In this document: piece after piece, positions 1-7,765 of the stretch
Numbering within the stretch: position 1 is the stretch's first letter
How the letters are laid out: the number at the start of each line of letters is the position of its first letter
Assembly (NCBI GenBank): GCA_002496805.1
Contig: DALO01000008.1
Span: forward strand, 24,945-32,736
Length of the DNA: 7,792 nucleotides
Direction: 5' to 3'
Origin: Methanobacterium sp. UBA353
Lineage (GTDB): Archaea; Methanobacteriota; Methanobacteria; Methanobacteriales; Methanobacteriaceae
Program-made: the position numbers and the translations under genes
Notes under the pieces: model-generated
Databases searched by the model: none
What the model was told of the DNA's origin: nothing
The model's input: only the letters and a program-made list of their open reading frames with translations

Positions 1-522
1 CTGGAGTTCGTCGACGAGCCCCTGCCTAAAGAGCGTCCAGATGAGCGTCCCCCCTCCCTCGACCATCAGGCGCCGGACGCCCTGGTGGTGCAGGTCTTCG
101 AGCAGGCCGCGGAGGTTGACTGCCTCTTCACCGACGACGATGACGGCGGCGTGCTGCCGGAGGGCATCTACGGCACTTCCGGGTGCCTTCTCTGAAACCG
201 CGACGATACGTCTCCCGCTTCCCTTATGGAGGATATTCGCATCCGTGGGCGTCCTCCCCCTGCTGTCCACCACGATGCGGATCGGGTTCTCATCCTTCCC
301 GGCCGCCCTCCGCTGCTCCCGGAGTTCCGGGGACTTGACGGTGAGCGAAGGGTTGTCGGCGAGCACCGTCCCTATACCGACCATGATGGCATCGCTCTCC
401 GCTTTGATCCGATCGACCCGGAGGTAGTCCTCGCTACCCGAGATCCTCACCTGTCGCCGCTCTCTCGTCGAGATCTTTCCGTCAGCGCTCATCGCGATGT
501 TGACGAAGACAAACGGGCGCAT
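1..522 (-). CDS. arfC: 2,5-diamino-6-(ribosylamino)-4(3H)-pyrimidinone 5'-phosphate reductase, N-terminal part, cut by window edge
   Basis: The product reduces the ribosylamino side chain of the pyrimidine made from GTP, an early step toward riboflavin and F420 in archaea. The open frame runs from the ATG at 522 to base 1 without a stop, giving 174 residues of a family that is usually about 220 long, so the C-terminus lies outside the window. Visible RibD/DHFR-like motifs in order: MSADGKIS at 11-18, GIGTVLADNPSL at 49-60 (NADPH and substrate region), VVDSRGRTP at 84-92, LMVEGGGTL at 152-160 and GLVDEL at 168-173. The GC content and GC-ending codons are unlike every other gene here and resemble GC-rich methanogens such as Methanoculleus. 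It lies 139 bp downstream of gins51 on the same strand. Family assignment is firm from the motifs; donor lineage is inference. Confidence 0.9.
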   Translation of the reverse strand, partial: MRPFVFVNIAMSADGKISTRERRQVRISGSEDYLRVDRIKAESDAIMVGIGTVLADNPSLTVKSPELREQRRAAGKDENPIRIVVDSRGRTPTDANILHKGSGRRIVAVSEKAPGSAVDALRQHAAVIVVGEEAVNLRGLLEDLHHQGVRRLMVEGGGTLIWTLFRQGLVDELQ

Positions 523-546
523 AATCTAGGGTTACACGCTGATCTT

Positions 547-554
547 CATATAAT
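547..554 (-). promoter_or_regulatory. Candidate TATA box for a leaderless arfC transcript
   Basis: On the minus strand the octamer ATTATATG is centred about 28 bases before the arfC ATG, the usual distance between an archaeal TATA box and the transcription start. That would place the start at or next to the ATG and give a leaderless mRNA. The same bases can instead be read as a ribosome binding site (AAGGAG) ahead of a five-codon ORF, MKISV. That ORF is in frame with arfC but separated from it by TAA and TAG. Position alone supports the promoter reading. Confidence 0.4.
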
Positions 555-602
555 CTCCTTTTTGGCTGTGAAAATAAGTCATCTGACCTGTAAAATTGAT
601 TA

Positions 603-618
603 ATGGTCCTCGGACTAT
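603..618. repeat. Imperfect palindrome, 7 bp arms
   Basis: ATGGTCC and GGACTAT flank a 2 bp centre and pair over 7 bp with one G:T-type mismatch. It is a small island of GC in an AT-rich gap. It sits where transcription from the TATA-like repeats at 632-659 would begin, so an operator or a short RNA hairpin is possible. A chance palindrome of this size is also quite possible. Confidence 0.35.
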
Positions 619-621
619 TAT

Positions 622-626
622 AAAAA
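622..626 (-). terminator. Possible oligo-T terminator after gins51
   Basis: Five T in a row on the minus strand lie about 35 bases past the gins51 stop. Archaeal RNA polymerase ends transcription at T tracts without needing a hairpin, so this could end the tfs-to-gins51 transcript. The tract is short and no second T run backs it up. Confidence 0.2.
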
Positions 627-631
627 GCCTC

Positions 632-1627
<996 letters not shown>

Positions 1628-1629
1628 CC

Positions 1630-2364
1630 CTATTCCTCACTTTCAATTCTAGGAGCTAAGAGAAAACTTAGTTCACCTTCATCAGAAGCCATTTGCAAGG
1701 CAATATTCAGAGGCATGTCGTTTCCCAGCCTTATGACTGCAGATTCAGAGAATTTATCTGCTTTTAACATTTCTTTAACCTTTTCAAGGGAAAAAATCGA
1801 TTTTGCCGATTCATTTATCTTTTCCCCATGCAAGTACTCAATTTGAGCATCACCAAATTCTCCCTCAGCTGAAGCTGCAAATTTGTCCTCATTTACTTGA
1901 AGAGATATCTTATCAGAAACTATGCCTATGTCCTGAATAGAATCTTTAAGTAAACTAAAAGGAACTTCGAATTCAGTTGGGTATTCAAGTTGTGGTGGGC
2001 TGGGTGCTTCATATTCTATATCTATAAGTCTAATTTTGAATGTTCTGTGGGCTTCACCTTCCAATGTTACGATAAGGTTACCCTCATCAACGGTGAGTTC
2101 TACCATATCCTCTGCTTTAGCTCTTTTTAAAACCTTCATCAACTCTTCAGTATCCACGTTGATCTTCATTGGCTCATCACATTTGTATTCATCAAATAAA
2201 GCTTTTTTTAACTCCAAATGCACAAATGTGATGTGACTACGGTCTAACGCGTCAAGCCTTAGGCCTTCTTCGTCTGCCTGCATCTGCACTTCATCAACAA
2301 TGGATGAAATGGCATCAAAACTGGTCTTCAAAATATTAGAATCGCTTAAAACTGCTTTGAACAT
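1630..2364 (-). CDS. pcn: DNA polymerase sliding clamp PCNA
   Basis: This is the ring clamp that tethers polymerases, ligase and FEN1 to DNA. At 244 residues from the chosen start it has the standard archaeal length. Recognisable parts are the N-terminal MFKAVLSDSNILK, the central-channel strand LDALDRSHITFVHLEL (37-52), the interdomain connecting loop around IDIEYEAPSPPQLEYPTEF (114-132) and the C-terminal strand LSFLLAPRI, which forms part of the PIP-box pocket. Two ATGs are in frame, at 2370 and 2364. The AAGGAGG ribosome binding site (2371-2377) abuts the first, leaving no spacer, and sits six bases from the second. The second also gives the normal archaeal N-terminus, so I start there. 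The gene lies 17 bp after the membrane protein gene and 2 bp before gins51. Confidence 0.97.
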   Translation of the reverse strand: MFKAVLSDSNILKTSFDAISSIVDEVQMQADEEGLRLDALDRSHITFVHLELKKALFDEYKCDEPMKINVDTEELMKVLKRAKAEDMVELTVDEGNLIVTLEGEAHRTFKIRLIDIEYEAPSPPQLEYPTEFEVPFSLLKDSIQDIGIVSDKISLQVNEDKFAASAEGEFGDAQIEYLHGEKINESAKSIFSLEKVKEMLKADKFSESAVIRLGNDMPLNIALQMASDEGELSFLLAPRIESEE

Positions 2365-2381
2365 GTTCATCCTCCTTTAAA

Positions 2382-3065
2382 TTACTTTTTATCCTTCTCT
2401 TCTATATTATTTTTTTGTTTTTCTTTTTCATTGAATGATTTTTTCAGTTCTTTTGCTGATTTTTTGTTGGAAGGCACTTCTTCCACATTTTTTAGTTCTG
2501 AATGTATTTTTTTGAGAAAAGTTCCAGTTAACAAAGGGAGCCCGAAGAAACCTGCAATTATCAGGACTCCGATGAGGATTGAAAATGCTGATAATACTGC
2601 TCGTTCACCATATGTTACACTATCCTCCAATCTAATTGAACCGCCAAACAAGTATAATATTCCAGCGATAATGAATAAAACTCCTACTAGTCCACCACTA
2701 ATCCGAATAATTTGTTCTTTTTTGGAATGGATGTGTCGATAAATCTTAAATTTCATGAATTCATGACTAAGATTAAATTCGTGTGACTTCGAAAGTGTAT
2801 TATCTTCATGTTTCATGTTTACTTTCTGTTCTTGAGATTTATCAGATGATTTATTATTAGAATCTGATTCTGAATCTAAAATTTCAGAACCAATTATAAA
2901 ATCTCTGAAACGTTTGGAAGATTTCGTTTTAGGGGTTGATGAATCCATAAAAGAGTTATTTTTATTTGATTCATTTTTAATATGGTTATTAAACGGAATG
3001 GACTCTGATGATTCCTCATCAGGAGATTTTTGTTCCTGGCTCGCCTTTGATGATTCTTCCCCCAT
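2382..3065 (-). CDS. Unrecognised two-helix membrane protein between tfs and pcn
   Basis: I do not recognise this 227-residue protein. Residues 1-110 are hydrophilic and low in complexity, rich in Ser, Asn, Lys, Asp and Glu, and probably disordered. Two hydrophobic segments follow: about 122-141 (GGLVGVLFIIAGILYLFGGS) and about 156-180 (VLSAFSILIGVLIIAGFFGL plus flank), joined by a short polar loop (RLEDSVTYGER). The tail from 184 is Lys/Glu-rich and likely helical. With a basic stretch before the first helix and a basic tail after the second, both ends probably face the cytoplasm. AAGGAGAG eight bases before the ATG supports the start. It sits 23 bp after tfs and 17 bp before pcn, so it is almost certainly co-transcribed with them. 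No function is claimed. Confidence 0.75.
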   Translation of the reverse strand: MGEESSKASQEQKSPDEESSESIPFNNHIKNESNKNNSFMDSSTPKTKSSKRFRDFIIGSEILDSESDSNNKSSDKSQEQKVNMKHEDNTLSKSHEFNLSHEFMKFKIYRHIHSKKEQIIRISGGLVGVLFIIAGILYLFGGSIRLEDSVTYGERAVLSAFSILIGVLIIAGFFGLPLLTGTFLKKIHSELKNVEEVPSNKKSAKELKKSFNEKEKQKNNIEEKDKK

Positions 3066-3088
3066 TTCAGCAGCTCTCCTTCAAATAC

Positions 3089-3426
<338 letters not shown>

Positions 3427-3453
3427 AATTCGAAATAATTATTGACAATACAT

Positions 3454-3461
3454 CATATATT
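3454..3461 (-). promoter_or_regulatory. Candidate TATA box for the tfs-pcn-gins51 operon
   Basis: On the minus strand AATATATG follows an A-rich BRE-like stretch (CAAAAAAATA). Initiation about 25 bases on, near 3432, would give a leader of roughly 30 bases holding the AGGAGGA ribosome binding site. The 106 bp gap between the Nudix gene and tfs is otherwise featureless. The background is AT-rich, so the match is suggestive only. Confidence 0.4.
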
Positions 3462-3509
3462 ATTTTTTTGATTATTTGACTGCTGTTTATTAATATTAGT
3501 CTTATTTTA

Positions 3510-3935
3510 TTATTTCATCAATAATTCCAATTTTTTTAATGCATCAATTAATATTACTTGATGGTCAAATGCTAAATCCATTTTAAGTGCATCATCAACT
3601 GTAAATGATGAAACTTCTTGAGCATCTGTGTCTGCTTTGATTTCACCATCTTTTTTATGAGCTAAAAAGCATACAGTAATCGTGTGCCCCCTGGGATCTC
3701 TCCCGGGATCGGAATAAACGCCCACTAACTCCATAATCTCTATTAAAATTCCTGTTTCTTCCTTAACTTCCCTTAATACAGCTCTTTCTACAGTTTCACC
3801 GTACTCGACAAAACCACCAGGCAGTGCCCATGATCCCTGGAAAGGGGTATTTTTCCGCCTGATTAATATTATTTTACCATTTTCATCAGTTATTACTGCA
3901 TCAACAGTTAATAAAGGATGTTTAGAATCTGTTAT
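3510..3935 (-). CDS. Nudix hydrolase, ADP-ribose pyrophosphatase-like, with no standard start codon
   Basis: Nudix enzymes cleave nucleoside diphosphates linked to another group. The exact box GX5EX7REVXEEXGI is present: Gly41, Glu47, Arg55-Glu56 and Glu59-Glu60 in GGFVEYGETVERAVLREVKE and what follows. The motif GVYSDPGRDPRGHT after it is typical of archaeal ADP-ribose pyrophosphatase relatives. The domain opens with HPLLTVDAVI and the frame gives 141 residues from the proposed start, a normal family length. That start is ATA at 3935, seven bases after GGGAG (3943-3947). No ATG, GTG, TTG or CTG lies in frame between the upstream stop (4026-4028) and the box. The first in-frame ATG, at 3734, would remove the whole Nudix box. 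Either ATA is used or an ATG has been lost by one base change. The substrate is not certain. Confidence 0.85.
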   Translation of the reverse strand: MTDSKHPLLTVDAVITDENGKIILIRRKNTPFQGSWALPGGFVEYGETVERAVLREVKEETGILIEIMELVGVYSDPGRDPRGHTITVCFLAHKKDGEIKADTDAQEVSSFTVDDALKMDLAFDHQVILIDALKKLELLMK

Positions 3936-3982
3936 ATGTACACTCCCTTTTGAAATCCTATGAGTAAAAAGCGCTGAATGTG

Positions 3983-3992
3983 TATATTTTTT
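3983..3992 (-). promoter_or_regulatory. Candidate TATA box for the Nudix gene
   Basis: On the minus strand AAAAAATATA lies about 50 bases before the proposed Nudix start. Transcription beginning about 25 bases on, near 3960, would leave a short leader containing the GGGAG at 3943-3947. The 128 bp gap after DUF99 fits a separate promoter. The evidence is position and base pattern only. Confidence 0.35.
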
Positions 3993-4063
3993 GATGGTGA
4001 AAATATTATTTTCGTGGTATAAGATTTAACCCAGCACGTATCGGTTTATTAGATTAAAAGAAA

Positions 4064-4668
4064 TTAAGCATTTCCTTTTGATTCTCCAGTGGTTATACCG
4101 GCGGCTATGATGTGAGCAACCCGAATGGGTTCTGGTATTGCGCTCCTTGTTGTTGAAAGTATCACAATCTTCTGTGCATCTTCCTTACTGATTCCGCTGG
4201 TCTGCATATATACGGAATCTTTCTTATGGATCTCATCAGTCTGGTAAATCTCTCCAGCTTCAAGAAAGTGTTTCCATTTTTCTTCCCAGTTATTAAAGTT
4301 TTTCAAAGCTTTTTTTATACTTGGCAAATCAGGATATCTGCGCATGATAACTATAACCGGCACTCCAGTTTCTTGGAAGACCTTCTTGATATCAACTACG
4401 TTAAAACCACCGAAGGTAATCCCGTCCAACATCATTACCCCCAATTGATCCTGGTGTCTGGATTTGTTCACCATCTCAATCAGAGAATCAGTGGCATCGT
4501 TACCATCAATAGTTATGTGGGTGCTTATTACGCCATCCAACCAGTTTCCTGCCCTAAAAACAGTTCCTACAAGCATGACTTGTTCATGGGTGTGGGGGGT
4601 GAAAGGGGCATCGTCAACTCCCAGGATCCTTATTTCTTGCTTAATGTTTCGGAATTTTTTGAGTTCAT
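4064..4668 (-). CDS. DUF99 family protein (endonuclease V-like fold), with an apparent one-base frame break at codon 5
   Basis: The body, from IRILGVDDAPFTPHTHEQV to the C-terminus, matches the archaeal DUF99 family, thought to be a relative of endonuclease V with an RNase H-like fold. GVDD and MMLDGITFGGFN carry the likely metal-binding acids. The biochemical role is not established. The ATG at 4668 overlaps the rpoL stop as ATGA, a classic coupled junction, but that frame ends after 12 codons. With seven A instead of six at 4655-4660, or a -1 slip on A AAA AAT, it would read MNSKKFRNIKQEIRILG straight into the family domain. No ATG, GTG or TTG lies in frame between there and the domain. The open frame does continue upstream to ATG 4771, but that stretch is rpoL tail read out of frame (KNPPKKWQKTLKNPPRRPPK). 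I treat 4668 as the natural start. Confidence 0.75.
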
Positions 4669-5024
4669 TTTTTCTTTTTGGTGGTCTTCTTGGCGGATTT
4701 TTTAGAGTTTTTTGCCACTTTTTTGGCGGGTTTTTTAGTTTTCTTTTTTCCTTTAGTTTTTCCATCAGCATCAGATTCTATGAGTTCTTTGAACTCTTCA
4801 CATCTTGATTTTATAGTCTCAGCTGCATTTTTGAGGGATTTTTTAGGATTTTTTGCCTTTATGTATAGTTTTGGTTCGCCAATTATGGGATGTTCAATAA
4901 CATACGCTGCTGATTCAACATCTTTATCTTCCATTAGGGTCTTTCTAAGGGTGTTACATAGCGTGTGTGTCTCACCAGTGATTTCAATCTCTAATTCATT
5001 CTTTTTATCAGTTATAATCTTCAT
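4665..5024 (-). CDS. rpoL: DNA-directed RNA polymerase subunit L (Rpo11) with a lysine-rich C-terminal tail
   Basis: RpoL pairs with RpoD to form the alpha-like platform on which archaeal RNA polymerase assembles. Residues 1-84 are a complete RpoL core: MKIITDKKNELEIEI, GETHTLCNTLRKTLMED, VIEHPIIGEPKLYIKAKNP and a closing helix through SRCEEFKELIES. Residues 85-119 are an added tail in which 18 of 35 residues are Lys, with Ala, Thr and Ser between (KKPAKKVAKNSKKSAKK), like histone H1-type tails. The ATG at 5024 comes one base after the csl4 stop with GAGG inside the csl4 end. An in-frame ATG at 5072 would add 16 residues that are out-of-frame csl4, so I reject it. The stop overlaps the DUF99 ATG by four bases. 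The core is certain; the tail is unusual. Confidence 0.95.
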   Translation of the reverse strand: MKIITDKKNELEIEITGETHTLCNTLRKTLMEDKDVESAAYVIEHPIIGEPKLYIKAKNPKKSLKNAAETIKSRCEEFKELIESDADGKTKGKKKTKKPAKKVAKNSKKSAKKTTKKKK

Positions 5025-5025
5025 A

Positions 5026-5595
<570 letters not shown>

Positions 5596-6158
5596 CTAAT
5601 TCACCTCATTTTAAAAAAACAAGTTTATAAAAAAACAATTTTTATTTTTAATACGTTTAATTAGGCACTCTATGAGTAATCGTTGCATTCTATAATTCTC
5701 AATTTTTCTATTATTTTGGTATGAAATAATAATGGAAAGTATTCTGTCTTAAAAACCCTGAAAATTTCATGTATAATTTATTTGTTGAGAACGTATGATT
5801 GATAAAAATTTCCCTGAAAATCTATCATTAGTTATTTGACTTTTAATATTTTGCGACTATTGTCCATATTTTCTGAAAACTTGATTACACAACAATTAGT
5901 GGAGAAATATGAAATTTATATTTTATGTTGATTTTGTAGGATTAATCTTGAATAATATATTATAATTTTTCTGTAATTTATAATTTTAATGGTTTAATTA
6001 ACAGAGTAATATTTTTGTTATTGTTTATAATTTTAATATATTGAAGATTTTATGTAATTTTAATAGTATATAAAATTGTGAGAAATTATGATTTGCGCTA
6101 ATAGGGTTGTGAAGGTCACTTCTCTAGAAATTTGTTACGAGTTAATGATTACATTATC
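5596..6158. other. Very AT-rich gene-free gap between dph2 and csl4
   Basis: I see no convincing gene in these 563 bases. G+C falls to about 10% over 5941-6000. Apart from the TAATTTTAAT repeats described separately, CCCTGAAAAT occurs exactly at 5756-5765 and 5812-5821, with CTGAAAA again at 5873. The csl4 promoter must lie at the low-coordinate end. A TTTATAAA at 5624-5631 looks like a TATA box but is too close to the ribosome binding site to give a leader that includes it. A weaker A/T element near 5637-5652 fits the spacing better. Near the dph2 stop, 6111-6122 can form a 4 bp hairpin (GAAG, loop GTCA, CTTC), too small to call a terminator. Confidence 0.6.
5981..6064. repeat. Three exact copies of TAATTTTAAT
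   Basis: TAATTTTAAT occurs at 5981-5990, 6028-6037 and 6055-6064, with partial relatives just before (TATAATTTTT at 5961 and CTGTAATTTA at 5971). Distances between exact copies are 47 and 27 bases. Three copies of a 10-mer in 84 bases are more than composition readily explains, but the region is about 85-90% A+T, so chance or slippage remains possible. A DNA-bending or protein-binding cluster is one reading. Confidence 0.45.
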
Positions 6159-7148
6159 TTAGTATTTAATCTCATCCATCTCATAATCTTCCCAATCTCT
6201 AAGCCCTAACACAATCTCCAGTTCTTGAGGAGTTAAAAGAGGTTTTTCATACATTTTAGAATCATCAATAGCTATCCGCGGACAGGCCGTGACAACAAAG
6301 GCGCCTAAATCAGTGAAAGGCATCAAATTTTGAGGCGTGATTTCATCCAAAATTATCAAATACGCTGCCAAGCCACTTTTCGTAATCATCTTTTTCAAAT
6401 TTTTTGCAAGCTCCCATCGAGACTGTCCCTCTTTAGAAGAGATGAGAATTCCAAATTTTTCAGCTTCAGAAGCACGAGTAATTCTTGCAAAACGTATCCG
6501 AAGGATTTTATCAGCGAATTCATCAATATTTCTTACTTGGTTTAGATAGGGATCCGCGACTATCACAGTTTTCTTAGTGGACAACTTTATACCTAGTGGA
6601 TGAAAATTGCCACTACCCAGATAAAGGAATGCATCCACATGTAAATCTTGAACAGATGAAAAGTTACAGCCCAAAACTTGACCTTTAAGAGTTCCAGTTC
6701 CCTCCTTCATTAGAACTTTCTTTCCACTTTCCTCAAGTATTCGTGCAGCATCTGCCAAGAGGTGTAAATGTTGAGTGGTAGTCACTAAACCAATTGTTTC
6801 CTTGCCCTCGAGGTATTTTAATGCTTTTTTTAAGATTTGCATCGATTCTAACTGGTAATGTGCTTCCACATAAAGAATGGGAATTTTTTCATCAATTGGG
6901 AGGGGTGTATGGCCAAAATGGATCAGTAGATCAGCCAGCCCTTCCATCTGTTTGTCAGAAAGATCACAAGCACCATAACATGGATTGCCAGATATTAACA
7001 CTGAAGAATCGGTTTGTTCTTCGATTTCTCTGGCCAAATCGGTTGCATGAATTTTAAGGCCTTCTGGAAACTGTAAACCAACCACTTTAGCTTTCATGCT
7101 CTGGATTTTATCAATAATTTCTTGGATTTTGAATTGGTAATTAGTCAT
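6159..7148 (-). CDS. dph2: Diphthamide synthase, radical 3-amino-3-carboxypropyl transferase Dph2
   Basis: Archaeal Dph2 is a homodimer that uses a [4Fe-4S] cluster to cleave S-adenosylmethionine and attach a 3-amino-3-carboxypropyl group to a histidine of elongation factor aEF2, the first step of diphthamide formation. The 329-residue length is typical. The three cluster cysteines fall in three separate domains, as expected for this non-classical radical SAM family: the GNPCYGACDL segment (Cys61 most likely, Cys57 nearby), Cys161 in QVLGCNF and Cys289 in VVTACPRIAIDD. VVGLQFPEGL near the N-terminus, YLGSGNFHPLGI in the middle and the closing TPQELEIVLG are also characteristic. The ATG at 7148 lies 38 bp after hpt, with a modest AGGGATC upstream, so the two are probably co-transcribed. 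Confidence 0.95.
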   Translation of the reverse strand: MTNYQFKIQEIIDKIQSMKAKVVGLQFPEGLKIHATDLAREIEEQTDSSVLISGNPCYGACDLSDKQMEGLADLLIHFGHTPLPIDEKIPILYVEAHYQLESMQILKKALKYLEGKETIGLVTTTQHLHLLADAARILEESGKKVLMKEGTGTLKGQVLGCNFSSVQDLHVDAFLYLGSGNFHPLGIKLSTKKTVIVADPYLNQVRNIDEFADKILRIRFARITRASEAEKFGILISSKEGQSRWELAKNLKKMITKSGLAAYLIILDEITPQNLMPFTDLGAFVVTACPRIAIDDSKMYEKPLLTPQELEIVLGLRDWEDYEMDEIKY

Positions 7149-7186
7149 CTGATCCCTGAAAAACTTGTAATATGAGTCGTTAATTT

Positions 7187-7765
7187 CTATGAACTATTTT
7201 TCTGCCGTATTGCCTCGATTGTTACTTTACCTGCGATTACATTGGCTCTTACCAGTGTGTGAACTTTGATTCCTGTTTCGTTCTCCACAAATTCCTTACC
7301 TTCACCTTTTTCGATTATAGCCATTACATCAACGATGTCGGCCCCAATATGTTTTAGTGCTTTAATTACAGCAGCCATGGTACCTCCTGTGCTGACCACA
7401 TCATCCACCAAAAAAACGCGATCACCTTTTTTAATACCATTAATATATAACTCACCTTCACTGTAACCAGTAGTCTGATGGACTGCAATCTCCCCTTCCA
7501 GACCATAGAAACGTTTACGCACGACTACGAATGGAATATCAGTGCGTAAAGAAATTGCAGTAGCTAAATGTATTCCCATAGCTTCCACACACACAATTTT
7601 ATCCACATTAAGATCTGCATACTTTGAAACAGCTCCAGCTACTTCTTGAAGCAATTCTGAATCAACCAGAGGAATTCCATCAGTTATAGGGTTTACAAAA
7701 TAATTATAATCGCCTTTTTTAACAATAGGAGATTTTATCAGACTTTCAACCAGTTTTTCAAGCAT
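7187..7765 (-). CDS. hpt: Archaeal hypoxanthine/guanine phosphoribosyltransferase
   Basis: The enzyme salvages hypoxanthine or guanine by joining it to PRPP. At 192 residues it is complete and near the usual 185-190 of the archaeal Hpt group, which is closer to adenine phosphoribosyltransferases than to bacterial HPRT. The PRPP loop is plain: VFLVDDVVSTGGTM at 117-130. Also present are the VEAMGIHLATAI segment (60-71), which contacts pyrophosphate, the basic VVRKRFYG (81-88) and the flexible-loop region through HQTTGYSEGEL (96-106). GGTGTGATG lies just before the ATG at 7765, a partial match to the 16S tail. An AATATTTAAT about 12-21 bases upstream of that site could be promoter sequence but runs close to the window edge. 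Adenine as substrate cannot be fully excluded by sequence alone. Confidence 0.92.
   Translation of the reverse strand: MLEKLVESLIKSPIVKKGDYNYFVNPITDGIPLVDSELLQEVAGAVSKYADLNVDKIVCVEAMGIHLATAISLRTDIPFVVVRKRFYGLEGEIAVHQTTGYSEGELYINGIKKGDRVFLVDDVVSTGGTMAAVIKALKHIGADIVDVMAIIEKGEGKEFVENETGIKVHTLVRANVIAGKVTIEAIRQKNSS

Noticed and set aside
41..603. Two plus-strand open frames across the GC-rich segment
   Set aside because: They are opposite-strand shadows of the arfC-like gene, which has clear family motifs; their products are Arg/Ser/Pro-rich with no recognisable domain.
2365..2370. PCNA start at the first ATG, 2370
   Set aside because: AAGGAGG touches that ATG, leaving no spacer for the ribosome; the ATG at 2364 has six bases of spacing and the standard archaeal N-terminus.
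3510..3734. A separate 74-residue protein starting MELVGVYSDPG
   Set aside because: It is only the C-terminal half of the Nudix protein; the frame is open upstream and contains the full Nudix box.
4669..4771. Lys/Pro-rich N-terminal extension of DUF99 from ATG 4771
   Set aside because: It is the rpoL tail read in another frame (KNPPKKWQKTLKNPPRRPPK), would overlap rpoL by over 100 bases and has no counterpart in the family.
5624..5631. TTTATAAA as the csl4 TATA box
   Set aside because: Initiation about 25 bases on would fall inside or after the GAGGTGA at 5601-5607, so the ribosome binding site would be missing from the transcript.
5755..5880. Possible C/D box RNA, from CTGA at 5758, 5814 and 5873 with regular 56 and 59 base spacing
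   Set aside because: No proper TGATGA C box lies at the needed distances; the nearest, ATGATTGAT, is interrupted, and short motifs arise easily in this composition.
5940..6070. Replication origin at the AT-rich TAATTTTAAT cluster
   Set aside because: No Cdc6/Orc1 gene is nearby and no GC-containing ORB-like repeats are present; high A+T alone does not support an origin.
6111..6122. Hairpin GAAG-GTCA-CTTC as terminator of dph2
   Set aside because: The 4 bp stem is very short and is not followed by a T run on the minus strand.
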